Assembly (NCBI RefSeq): GCF_001507335.1
Contig: NZ_LMAH01000003.1
Location: 124,001 to 188,000, forward strand
Direction of reading: 5' to 3'
Length of the DNA stretch: 64,000 nucleotides
From: Chryseobacterium sp. JAH
GTDB lineage: Bacteria > Bacteroidota > Bacteroidia > Flavobacteriales > Weeksellaceae
Both the position numbers and the translations under genes were made by a program. Shown piece by piece: positions 7,765 to 16,075 of this stretch. Each line of letters opens with the position of its first letter. Positions within the stretch are counted from its first letter, which is position 1. The notes beneath the pieces are model-generated. The model saw only the letters and a program-made list of their open reading frames with translations. It made no database searches and was not told the DNA's origin.

Positions 7765-9264
7765 ATGTTAAACTTCTTGAAAAAAAATGTGGCACTGGTC
7801 TGGGCAAATAAACATGTTCAGAAAGCGAATGATTTTAAGCAAAATGCAGAAAAAAATCAGGATAAACTACTTTTATCATTGGTAAAAACTGCAGAAAAAA
7901 CACTTTTTGGAAGAGAGCATCAGTTTGAAAATATCAATTCTGTAGAGGATTTTCAAAAAAATGTCTTGGTTGCAGACTATGAAAACCTTAAACCATACAT
8001 CGAAAAAGTAAAAAAAGGACAGCGCAACATTCTCTGGACAGAAACTCCCGAATATTTTGCCAAAACTTCCGGCACCACTTCCGGTTCAAAATATATTCCT
8101 ATTTCAAAAGAAGGAATGCCTTATCAGGTTGCTGGAGCGCAGAGTGCTCTATTTCATTATATTTCAAAAAAAGGGAACGCCGATTTTGTGAATGGAAAAA
8201 TAATTTTCCTGCAGGGAAGTCCTGAGTTGGAAGAAGTTTTCGGTATAAAAACTGGTAGACTTTCAGGAATTGTGGCGCATCATATCCCAAATTATCTTCA
8301 GAAAAATCGTTTGCCAAGTTGGGAAACCAACCTAATCGAAGACTGGGAAGCAAAAGTTGACAAAATAGTCGAAGAAACGGAAAAAGAAAACATGACTTTG
8401 ATTTCCGGAATTCCGCCGTGGCTGATTATGTACTTTGAAAAGCTCATTGAGAAAAATGGCAAGAAAATCACGCAGCTTTTTCCTAATCTTCAATTGATCG
8501 TGACCGGCGGCGTCAATTATGAACCTTACCGTGAAAAGATGGAGGAACTTTTAGGCGGAACGGTTGACATCGTTCAGACATTTCCTGCTTCAGAAGGTTT
8601 TTTCGCTTTCCAGGATGACTACACGAAAGAAGGACTCTTGCTTTTGACCAACCATGGAATTTTTTATGAATTTATTCCGCTTGAAGAGTATGGGAAGCCA
8701 GATGCGGCAAGATTGACATTAAAGGAGATTGAACTTAATAAGGATTACGCTTTAATTTTAACAACCAACTCAGGACTATGGGCATATTCTATCGGTGATG
8801 TCGTAAGATTTATCGATAAAAATCCACACCGTATTTTGGTAAGCGGAAGAACAAAACATTTCACTTCAGCTTTTGGTGAACATGTAATAGCCTTTGAAGT
8901 TGAAGAAGCCATGAAAGCTACTATAGAGAAATTCCCTGCGCAGATAACAGAATTCCACCTTGCACCACAGGTCAATCCACAAAATGAACTTCCTTACCAC
9001 GAATGGTTTATTGAATTTGAAAAGGAACCTGATGATTTAGATTTATTTAAAAATGAACTTGATAATCAGCTTAGAAAAAGAAATACTTACTATGATGACT
9101 TGATTTCGGGCAACATTCTTCAGAAATTAAAGATTAGTAAACTTTCGAAAAACGCTTTTCAGGAATATGCAAAATCTGAAGGTAAGCTTGGTGGACAAAA
9201 TAAAACTCCGCGTTTGGCTAATGACCGTAAAGTTGCAGATATTTTAACAAAGAACGTTATTTAA
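7765..9264 (+). CDS. GH3 auxin-responsive-promoter-family protein (adenylating/acyl-amide-ligase fold)
   Basis: A 499-residue member of the GH3 family. In plants GH3 enzymes adenylate acyl acids and join them to amino acids; bacterial members such as this are uncharacterised, so the substrate is unknown. Family features visible: the Ser/Thr-rich nucleotide loop KTSGTTSGSKYIP (about residues 110-122), TFPASEGFFAFQDD (about 270-285), and the YSIGDVVRF then VSGRTKHFTSAFGEHV region (about 342-375), where ANL enzymes carry the adenylate-binding Asp and hinge. No signal peptide, so cytoplasmic. Single gene with its own promoter. Full-length for the family. Confidence 0.88.
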   Translation: MLNFLKKNVALVWANKHVQKANDFKQNAEKNQDKLLLSLVKTAEKTLFGREHQFENINSVEDFQKNVLVADYENLKPYIEKVKKGQRNILWTETPEYFAKTSGTTSGSKYIPISKEGMPYQVAGAQSALFHYISKKGNADFVNGKIIFLQGSPELEEVFGIKTGRLSGIVAHHIPNYLQKNRLPSWETNLIEDWEAKVDKIVEETEKENMTLISGIPPWLIMYFEKLIEKNGKKITQLFPNLQLIVTGGVNYEPYREKMEELLGGTVDIVQTFPASEGFFAFQDDYTKEGLLLLTNHGIFYEFIPLEEYGKPDAARLTLKEIELNKDYALILTTNSGLWAYSIGDVVRFIDKNPHRILVSGRTKHFTSAFGEHVIAFEVEEAMKATIEKFPAQITEFHLAPQVNPQNELPYHEWFIEFEKEPDDLDLFKNELDNQLRKRNTYYDDLISGNILQKLKISKLSKNAFQEYAKSEGKLGGQNKTPRLANDRKVADILTKNVI

Positions 9265-9307
9265 CTTGCATTTACATACAAACAGGTATTTTTAAAAAAA
9301 TTATTAC

Positions 9308-9677
9308 ATGAGAATTTTATTTTTAGTCTTAATTACGTCTTGTTTCGCTTCCTGCTTTTCAACCAGCTATATTGCTGAAAAAAATCAGGGTAACTTCGAT
9401 AAAATCAATGCCGGAAATAAATACACTTTTTTTGATAATAAAAAAAAAGAAAGTAGCATTTACAGTCACATCCGTAGAGAAAGACAGTATTAAAGGAAGT
9501 AGAAAAAATCTCCCTTTTGCGATTGCAAAAAATGATATCAATAGCATCCGTAAAAACAATACTCCGGGAACCGTCCTAATTGCAGGCGGTGCTGCAACGG
9601 GAGTCACTTTAATTACTGTAGCTCTCATTAATGTACTCAGAGATACTTCTGAAGTTTTCACACCTGATCAATACTAA
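9308..9677 (+). pseudogene. Frameshifted small lipoprotein gene (paralogue of the 9890 gene)
   Basis: The ATG at 9308 starts MRILFLVLITSCFASCFSTS with a lipobox (FASC, Cys16) and runs to DNKKK, where a run of nine A (9440-9448) throws it out of frame; the first frame stops at 9493. The next frame continues KVAFTVTSVEKDSIKGSRKN to VLIAGGAATGVTLITVALIN and stops at 9677. With eight A the two parts join into 122 residues, close to the intact 120-residue neighbour at 9890 and alignable with it along its length (lipobox, GKIY/NKYT block, KSNIASVKD/KNDINSIRK, glycine-rich helix). The gene is broken, phase-variable, or a homopolymer read error. Confidence 0.7.
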
Positions 9678-9863
9678 TCTCAACCTTTACTTCAGTTATC
9701 TCTGACCATTATACTTCTCAATGATCTTCATCATGCGAAAGGGAATCTAAAAAAAAATGAATCAAAATATCCTTCAAAAAATAATCTGGCAGTAAAAACT
9801 ATGTATTTATAAAAATTTAGTCACATTTTTTGGATTCTGAAAACATATATTCAAAAAAAATTA

Positions 9864-9871
9864 TAAATTTG
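9864..9871 (+). promoter_or_regulatory. -7 box TAAATTTG upstream of the 9890 lipoprotein gene
   Basis: Exact TAnnTTTG, 18 nt before the ATG at 9890. Confidence 0.55.
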
Positions 9872-9889
9872 GAAAACTAAAATTTAATA

Positions 9890-10252
9890 ATGAAAGCATC
9901 TGTACTTTTAAAATCATCTTTACTAACAGGTTTATTTGTCATCTCATCTTGTGCTACCACAAAGTACAGCGAAAACATTTCAACAAACAATTATTCCAAT
10001 CTTGAAGCAGGAAAAATATATGTTGTAACGCCAAGAGACGGATCTAAGAAACAAACAATACTTTTTAGAAACATCAGTGGTGAAAACATCATCGGAACTG
10101 CCGGCAAAAAAGATAGTACAGAAGTTGTGATTCCTAAATCCAATATTGCATCTGTGAAAGACAGATCACAAGCAAGAGTTGTAGGTGGTGCTGCCGTAAT
10201 CGGAGCTGCAGGAGTTGCTGCGCTTGTTATCAGTTCTCTGAGAGCTGACTAA
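9890..10252 (+). CDS. Small lipoprotein with C-terminal glycine-rich hydrophobic helix
   Basis: A 120-residue protein: signal peptide MKASVLLKSSLLTGLFVISS, lipobox Cys21, a short beta-rich middle (GKIYVVTPRDGSKKQTILFR, KDSTEVVIPKSNIASVKD), then a Gly/Ala-rich hydrophobic segment (VVGGAAVIGAAGVAALVI, about residues 96-115) that could span or pack against a membrane like a glycine zipper. Function unknown. It is the intact copy of a tandem pair; the upstream copy (9308-9677) has a frameshift. It has its own promoter and terminator. Confidence 0.8.
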   Translation: MKASVLLKSSLLTGLFVISSCATTKYSENISTNNYSNLEAGKIYVVTPRDGSKKQTILFRNISGENIIGTAGKKDSTEVVIPKSNIASVKDRSQARVVGGAAVIGAAGVAALVISSLRAD

Positions 10253-10310
10253 AATAGACAATATCTTTCAGAAGAGATATGCATTTTCTCTTGAAAAACA
10301 CAATATAACG

Positions 10311-10342
10311 ATAGCCCTAAATGAATTTTTAGGGCTATTTTT
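10311..10342 (+). terminator. Rho-independent terminator overlapping the next promoter
   Basis: ATAGCCCTAAA, short loop, TTTAGGGCTAT, T run. The end of the stem and the T run are also the -7 box of the MFS gene. Confidence 0.8.
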
Positions 10343-10343
10343 G
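10336..10343 (+). promoter_or_regulatory. -7 box TATTTTTG of the MFS gene, 4 nt before its ATG
   Basis: Exact TAnnTTTG built from the terminator's 3' arm and T tract; cgaa then ATG at 10348. Confidence 0.5.
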
Positions 10344-10347
10344 CGAA

Positions 10348-11583
10348 ATGATTTCTCTCACCCCGCTTAAAACCTTAGAAAATATAGAATTCAGAAATCT
10401 TCTTACGGGTAGATTTTTTATTGTTTTAGCATTCAGGATGCTTGCCACTTTATTAGGGTGGTGGGTGTACCAATTAACTAAAGACCCTTTTTCGATAGGA
10501 CTAATAGGACTTTCGGAGGTGATTCCCGCAGTGAGCTGCGCTTTGTACGCCGGACATGTGATCGACATGAATGAAAAAAAGAAATTGCTCTTGATCTGTA
10601 CGTATCTTTATATTTTTCTGATCGGATTATTACTGATTCCCGCTTTCTTTAATGTTGAACTGCACTTTTCAGGACACGAAATCACCTATTATATCTACGG
10701 AGTAATATTTTTCACTGGAATTGTGAGAGCATTTATTGGACCTATTGTTCCTTCAATGATTCCTAAGATTGTTCAGAAGGTCAATTTACCAAACGCAATA
10801 ACCTTAAACCAAGCAACATTCTTGATTTCTTCAGTTTGCGGACATGCTGCCGGAGGATTTTTAATTGAATGGTTTGGTATAAAATGGACGATAGTAGCCG
10901 TAATATGCAACATCATTATAGCCTCCTTTTTTTTCTGGAAACTTAACAGACAGTATTCTGAACACAAGAAAGATGAAATTAAAATTATAGAAAGTATGCG
11001 AGAAGGACTTTCTTATATTATAAAAACTAAAGAGATACTTGGCGCACTTTGTCTTGATATGTTTGCTGTACTTTTTGGTGGCGCTGTGGCAATGATTCCT
11101 GTTTTTGCAACAGACATTTTAGCAACAGGGGCAAATGGTTTAGGATTATTGAATGCTGCTTCAGATATTGGCTCAATGATTATTATCACTGCTCTTTCTA
11201 TTATTCCTTTAAGAAAAAATCAAGGAAAGGTTTTGCTTTTTGTAGTGGCTGGATTTGGGCTTTGCATTATAGGTTTCGGACTTTCTCATTATTATTGGCT
11301 TTCTTTCATGTTCTTGGTTTTAAGTGGAATGCTCGACGGAATTTCTGTAGTTATCCGGGGAACTATTGTTCAATTAAAGACGCCAGATCATATTCGTGGC
11401 AGGGTTCTTAGTGTCAATTCAATTTTCATTATGTCTAGCAACGAAATGGGACAGTTTGAGAGCGGACTTGCAGCAAAACTAATGGGAGTTGTACGATCTG
11501 TTGTGTTTGGCGGTGGCATGACTTTACTCATCGCATTGATTGTCGCATCTACCAATCCTAAACTGAGAAAAATGCAATATTAA
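10348..11583 (+). CDS. MFS transporter (MFS_3/EntS-like exporter)
   Basis: A 411-residue inner-membrane protein with roughly 10-12 hydrophobic helices. It opens MISLTPLKTLENIEFRNLL, a start shared by EntS-type exporters (LxNxxFRxLL), followed by the loop GHVIDMNEKKKLL between helices 2 and 3, the MFS motif A region, and late in the protein RGTIVQLKTPDHIRGRVLS, which matches the VRxTLxQLxTPDxxRGRVxS signature of the group. Substrate not predictable; relatives export siderophores, drugs or metabolites. No partner genes nearby, so it acts alone. Confidence 0.88.
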   Translation: MISLTPLKTLENIEFRNLLTGRFFIVLAFRMLATLLGWWVYQLTKDPFSIGLIGLSEVIPAVSCALYAGHVIDMNEKKKLLLICTYLYIFLIGLLLIPAFFNVELHFSGHEITYYIYGVIFFTGIVRAFIGPIVPSMIPKIVQKVNLPNAITLNQATFLISSVCGHAAGGFLIEWFGIKWTIVAVICNIIIASFFFWKLNRQYSEHKKDEIKIIESMREGLSYIIKTKEILGALCLDMFAVLFGGAVAMIPVFATDILATGANGLGLLNAASDIGSMIIITALSIIPLRKNQGKVLLFVVAGFGLCIIGFGLSHYYWLSFMFLVLSGMLDGISVVIRGTIVQLKTPDHIRGRVLSVNSIFIMSSNEMGQFESGLAAKLMGVVRSVVFGGGMTLLIALIVASTNPKLRKMQY

Positions 11584-11647
11584 AATATATCGCATTGGTT
11601 TATTTAAATATAACCTAAAACATTAATCCTCAGGTGAATATTTTTCA

Positions 11648-11655
11648 TATATTTG
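11648..11655 (+). promoter_or_regulatory. -7 box TATATTTG upstream of T9SS protein A
   Basis: Exact TAnnTTTG, 17 nt before the ATG at 11673. Confidence 0.55.
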
Positions 11656-11672
11656 TTTAAAAAATTTCGAAA

Positions 11673-13751
11673 ATGAAAAAAATTTTATTACTTTTTTTAT
11701 TAATTCTATCTCAAGTATTCTCTGCACAGTCAGACTGCCCCACGGCAATTACGGTTTGCGGAAACTCGGGAATATCATATACCCCAACAGGACCAGGTAA
11801 TATATTGGAAGATCTTGGAGGCTGTTTAAGTAGTGATGAAAACTTTTCTGTGTGGTATACATTTACTATCGCTACTGGGGGAACTTTGACTTTCACTATT
11901 AATCCGAATGTATTTACTGATGATTATGATTTTGGGGTCTACGGACCTAATAAAGCCTGTGGTAGTCTAGGGCCACCTATCAGATGTAACTATTCGGGAG
12001 CAGACGGACCAACTGGTTTAGCTACAGATGCAACTAACCCCAACGGAGGAGGAGGAGGAGCTCAGGCTCAATGGAGTAGCGCTATGAATGTGCTTCCAGG
12101 AGAGACTTATTATCTTGTCATTGATAACTTTTTAAGTTCTGCTAATGGTTTTACTTTAACTTGGGGAGGAACCGCTACATTAGCATCCCCATTTAATGAT
12201 CCGGGATTGATTACCAACCCTTTTGTTGCCCCTGGACTTCCTAATGCAAATCCGAATGATCCAAATGAAGTTGTGGTATGCACCAATCCTGCAGTTTTTG
12301 ATTTCAGCTCATTAACTCCTGCAATTATTAATGGCAATACAAATTTCACTGTTTCCTATCATTACAACACCAACGATTTATTAACAGGAGACAACCCTAT
12401 CACCACTCCGGTTTCAGTAAATATTACTGATACATATTATTACAGTATCACTTACACAGATCCTACCAATCCGAACAATCCTATCAACAAGTGTAAACAG
12501 ACAGGTGATTTTAAATTTAAAGACGGATCTATAGTTGCTACAGATGACACCCTCACAGAGTGTAACAACAATAATGAAGGAACTGCAGTTTTTAATCTGA
12601 CAACGGCTAACGTTATTAATTCGCCTACTGCTACGAAAAAGTATTACGCTTCAATGTTTGATTTGAATGCCAATACGAATGAGATTACAAATCCTTACCA
12701 ATATTTATCAGCAGGTGGGTCGGTTTTCGTTTTGGTGACTTCTGAATTTGGATGTACAGATATAGCAGAGATAAAATTAAATTTCTATCCTGTAGTAGTG
12801 GTAACAGAAGCTACACTAAGAGCTTGTTTTATTGAAACAAATCCTTCAACAGGTCTATTTAATCTAACAAATGCAAATGTTACGACTTTAATTGGAGCGA
12901 CTAAAAAATATTATCCGTCTGCTACTGATGCAGTCAACCAAACCAATGAAATTCTAAACTTCAATAATTATATTGCACCAAACGGTGTTGTATACGTAAG
13001 AGTAATAAGTGGAGATGGATGTTATACCGTAGCTAAAGTTACCTTAGTTGTTATTCCTCCAGTGTATTCTACTGTATTGATTGATAAAGTTATCTGTATT
13101 GAAGACAAAACAACTTTAGATGCAGGGCCAGGATTTACAGGATACGAATGGAGCACAGGAGCAACAACGCAGACTATATCAAACGTTGGAGTAGGAACTT
13201 ATTGGGTAAAACTTAAAACAGGAGATTGTACAGCACTTCAAAAAGTAAAAGTATATGCAACTGAACAGCCTGTAGTTTCAAGTGTTGACATTACCAACAA
13301 CTCAATTTCGGTAAACGTTGTAGGCGGTACGCCGGCATACCAGTACTCATTAGACAATGTACATTGGCAAGACTCTAATGTGTTCACAGGGCTTTCAAGA
13401 GGAGATTACACTATTTATGTAAAAGATTCTTATGACTGCGTTCCGATGGAAGTGGCAATCGTAGTACCTAACATCGTCAATGTAATTACTCCGAATGGAG
13501 ATGGTATTAATGATGTCATTAATTATTCTGCACTTTCAGGAAAAGGAAATTTAGTCTTGAACGTTTACGACAGATACGGCACTAAAATTCACCAGGCAGA
13601 CAAGTCAAATAATTACACATGGGACGGAAAAATAGGAGGTAAGAACGTACCTACCGGAACATATTGGTATTCTGTAACCTGGAACGAAAACAATAAAAAT
13701 AAAACACCTATCAAATTCTCAGGATGGCTGATGGTCAAAAACAGAGATTAA
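11673..13751 (+). CDS. T9SS type B sorting-domain surface protein A
   Basis: A 692-residue secreted protein. A signal peptide (MKKILLLFLLILSQVFSAQ) is followed by a jelly-roll/CUB-like region (SDCPTAITVCGNSGISY to about residue 170, with DDYDFGVYGPN). Two or three Ig-like repeats follow, with the shared pattern CNNNNEGTAVFNLTTANV and TKKYY (about 285-460). Next come a WSTGATTQTI domain and a SprB-like repeat GGTPAYQYSLDNVHWQDSNV. The end is a CHU_C/gliding-type sorting domain, VITPNGDGINDVINYSAL to SGWLMVKNRD, which directs export by T9SS. Likely role: adhesin or matrix protein. N-half resembles protein B, C-half protein D. Confidence 0.92.
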   Translation: MKKILLLFLLILSQVFSAQSDCPTAITVCGNSGISYTPTGPGNILEDLGGCLSSDENFSVWYTFTIATGGTLTFTINPNVFTDDYDFGVYGPNKACGSLGPPIRCNYSGADGPTGLATDATNPNGGGGGAQAQWSSAMNVLPGETYYLVIDNFLSSANGFTLTWGGTATLASPFNDPGLITNPFVAPGLPNANPNDPNEVVVCTNPAVFDFSSLTPAIINGNTNFTVSYHYNTNDLLTGDNPITTPVSVNITDTYYYSITYTDPTNPNNPINKCKQTGDFKFKDGSIVATDDTLTECNNNNEGTAVFNLTTANVINSPTATKKYYASMFDLNANTNEITNPYQYLSAGGSVFVLVTSEFGCTDIAEIKLNFYPVVVVTEATLRACFIETNPSTGLFNLTNANVTTLIGATKKYYPSATDAVNQTNEILNFNNYIAPNGVVYVRVISGDGCYTVAKVTLVVIPPVYSTVLIDKVICIEDKTTLDAGPGFTGYEWSTGATTQTISNVGVGTYWVKLKTGDCTALQKVKVYATEQPVVSSVDITNNSISVNVVGGTPAYQYSLDNVHWQDSNVFTGLSRGDYTIYVKDSYDCVPMEVAIVVPNIVNVITPNGDGINDVINYSALSGKGNLVLNVYDRYGTKIHQADKSNNYTWDGKIGGKNVPTGTYWYSVTWNENNKNKTPIKFSGWLMVKNRD

Positions 13752-13769
13752 TCCTAAGGTTCAAATAAT

Positions 13770-13800
13770 AAAGAAATCGCTTTCAGGCGATTTCTTTATT
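13770..13800 (+). terminator. Rho-independent terminator after T9SS protein A
   Basis: AAAGAAATCGC, TTTCAG loop, GCGATTTCTTT: an 11-bp perfect stem. Confidence 0.85.
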
Positions 13801-13825
13801 TCAGATGGATTTGATATATTTTGCT

Positions 13826-13833
13826 TAAATTTG
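13826..13833 (+). promoter_or_regulatory. -7 box TAAATTTG upstream of T9SS protein B
   Basis: Exact TAnnTTTG, 17 nt before the ATG at 13851, the same spacing as for protein A. It rules out the in-frame TTG at 13821 as start. Confidence 0.6.
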
Positions 13834-13850
13834 CTATAAACCCATTTCAC

Positions 13851-15920
13851 ATGAAAAAAATACTACTTTTTTTTGTTTTTATAACATCGCAACTCTTCTA
13901 TTCTCAATCTGATTGTATTTCTGCCATACCTGTGTGTGGTAATTCTGGTTTTTCATACAATTCGCAAGATGATGGAAATATTGCTGAGGAGCTTGGAGGA
14001 TGTTTGTCAACTGATGAAAGATATACGGTTTGGTACACATTTACCATTGCAACATCAGGAACTTTAACTTTCACTATAGATCCTGTAACCTTCGCGGATG
14101 ATTACGATTTTGGTGTATATGGCCCAAATCTGACATGTACTACTTTGGGAAATCCTATTAGATGTAATTATTCAGGAGCTGACGGGCCTACTGGACTTTC
14201 ATTAACATCTACTGATCCTAATGGCGGAATATTTGGTCAGTGGAGCAGCTATATGGATGTAGTTGCAGGTCAGACTTACTACCTCGTTATTGATAACTTC
14301 TCTCAATCATCAACTGGTTTCTCATTAAATTGGGGCGGTACTGCAACTCTGACTTCTGCATTTAACAATCCAGCACTCACTCCAAATCCTTTCATAACTC
14401 CTGGAACACCAAGTGTTACTCCAAATGCTCCAAATGAAATATTAAAGTGTGCATTACCCATGCAGTTTGATTTCACAACGCTCTCTGCAGGTATTATCAA
14501 TGGAAATACTAACTTCACAGTTACTTACCATGATACTGAAAATAATGCTATCACAGGAAATTCACCACTTACTACTACACTTATAAACGGAACGACAACA
14601 TATTATTACAGACTTAAATACACAGATCCTTCCGACCCGAATAATCCGATTAACGGATGTTTTGAGCTAGGTGTATTTAAATTTAAGCAAGGTAATATCG
14701 TTGCCAACAATGCTACTATACTATCGTGTAATAATAATGGAGAAGGTTCGGCAACATTCAACCTGACTACAGCACCGGTTTTTGCCGATGCTACCGCGAC
14801 TAAAAAATATTATACTTCACTTGCAGATCTTAATGCTAATACCAACGCAATAACAAATCCAACAGCTTATGTATCTTCCGCACCAAAAATTATTTATGTA
14901 AAAGTAACTTCTGTTGAAGGTTGTACTGATGATTCTGAAATCACTTTAAACTATTATCCGGTTGTTAATTTAATACCCGCTACTTTAGAATCTTGCTACA
15001 TTGAAGGTGCAATTACAACAGCGGCGTTTGATCTAACCTCTGCAAATGTTACAACGCAATCTGGTATTACAAAAAAATTCTATCTAACTCAAGCAAATGC
15101 TTTAGCTCAAACCAATGCAATAGCTAATCCCAACATTTACATCACCCAAACAAGTGAAGTTTATGTAAGGGTCACTAACAACGATGGTTGCTACGCAATT
15201 ACCAAAATCACACTTAAAGTTTTACCACCTGTAAAATCTACAGTTTTAAAAGATAAAACAATCTGTATTGAAGACAGAACAACTCTTGATGCAGGTTCAG
15301 GGTTTGACGGTTACGAATGGAGTACAGGAGCTACAACACAAACGATACAGGGTGTACCTGTAGGAGCTTATTGGGTGAAATTGAAAACAGGTAAATGTTT
15401 TACTTTACAGCAAGTAAATGTTTACCCTTCTCAACAGCCCGTTATTGCAAGTTTGGATATCACAAACAATACGATCACCGTGAATGCCTCAGGAGGAACT
15501 GCTCCTTATCAATATTCTCTTGACGGAATCACTTGGCAAGATTCTAATGTATTTAATAATCTTCCAAGAGGCGAAAACAAGATTTACTTAAAAGATTCTT
15601 TCGACTGTAATCCTATTTTAGTGCAAGTAACAGTTCCCAACTTAGTCAATGCCATTACTCCAAACGGAGACAATATTAATGATGAAGTAGATTACTCAGC
15701 ATTAGCCTACAAAAAAGATTTAATATTTACCGTTTACAATAGATACGGAAACAAGATATACGAATCTGGTAAGATGAGAAACTATAAATGGAACGGAACT
15801 TCAGGTGGCAAAAAAATCGTTACCGGAACATACTGGTACACCATCTCATGGACCGAAACTGATGCCAACAGTACCCAAACGAAATACAGCGGTTGGATAT
15901 TGGTAAAAAACAGAGAATAA
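13851..15920 (+). CDS. T9SS type B sorting-domain surface protein B
   Basis: A 689-residue secreted protein starting at the ATG 13851 (MKKILLFFVFITSQLFYSQ signal peptide). An in-frame TTG at 13821 lies upstream of the promoter box and is rejected. Architecture follows protein A: N-terminal domain SDCISAIPVCGNSGFSY with DDYDFGVYGPN, Ig-like repeats (CNNNGEGSATFNLTTAPV, TKKFY), WSTGATTQTI domain, SprB-like GGTAPYQYSLDGITWQDSNV, and sorting domain AITPNGDNINDEVDYSAL ending SGWILVKNRE. Its N-half is closest to protein A, but its C-half is closest to protein C, two genes away. Surface or matrix role inferred from the sorting domain. Confidence 0.92.
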   Translation: MKKILLFFVFITSQLFYSQSDCISAIPVCGNSGFSYNSQDDGNIAEELGGCLSTDERYTVWYTFTIATSGTLTFTIDPVTFADDYDFGVYGPNLTCTTLGNPIRCNYSGADGPTGLSLTSTDPNGGIFGQWSSYMDVVAGQTYYLVIDNFSQSSTGFSLNWGGTATLTSAFNNPALTPNPFITPGTPSVTPNAPNEILKCALPMQFDFTTLSAGIINGNTNFTVTYHDTENNAITGNSPLTTTLINGTTTYYYRLKYTDPSDPNNPINGCFELGVFKFKQGNIVANNATILSCNNNGEGSATFNLTTAPVFADATATKKYYTSLADLNANTNAITNPTAYVSSAPKIIYVKVTSVEGCTDDSEITLNYYPVVNLIPATLESCYIEGAITTAAFDLTSANVTTQSGITKKFYLTQANALAQTNAIANPNIYITQTSEVYVRVTNNDGCYAITKITLKVLPPVKSTVLKDKTICIEDRTTLDAGSGFDGYEWSTGATTQTIQGVPVGAYWVKLKTGKCFTLQQVNVYPSQQPVIASLDITNNTITVNASGGTAPYQYSLDGITWQDSNVFNNLPRGENKIYLKDSFDCNPILVQVTVPNLVNAITPNGDNINDEVDYSALAYKKDLIFTVYNRYGNKIYESGKMRNYKWNGTSGGKKIVTGTYWYTISWTETDANSTQTKYSGWILVKNRE

Positions 15921-15940
15921 ATTAATTTTTGATTATATTT

Positions 15941-15971
15941 AAAATCACCTCAGAAACGGGGTGATTTTTTT
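15941..15971 (+). terminator. Rho-independent terminator after T9SS protein B
   Basis: AAAATCACC, loop, GGTGATTTT, then a T run. Confidence 0.85.
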
Positions 15972-16063
15972 TATTAACAAAATTTACCTTGTATTAATAA
16001 TATATAGAGAACCTTTCTACATAAAATGTTAGTTAGTATTTTCAGATTATTTTTTAAATAAAC

Positions 16064-16071
16064 TATATTTG
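16064..16071 (+). promoter_or_regulatory. -7 box TATATTTG of dnaB, 4 nt before its ATG
   Basis: Exact TAnnTTTG; only cagc separates it from the ATG at 16076, implying a leaderless dnaB mRNA. Confidence 0.65.
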
Positions 16072-16075
16072 CAGC

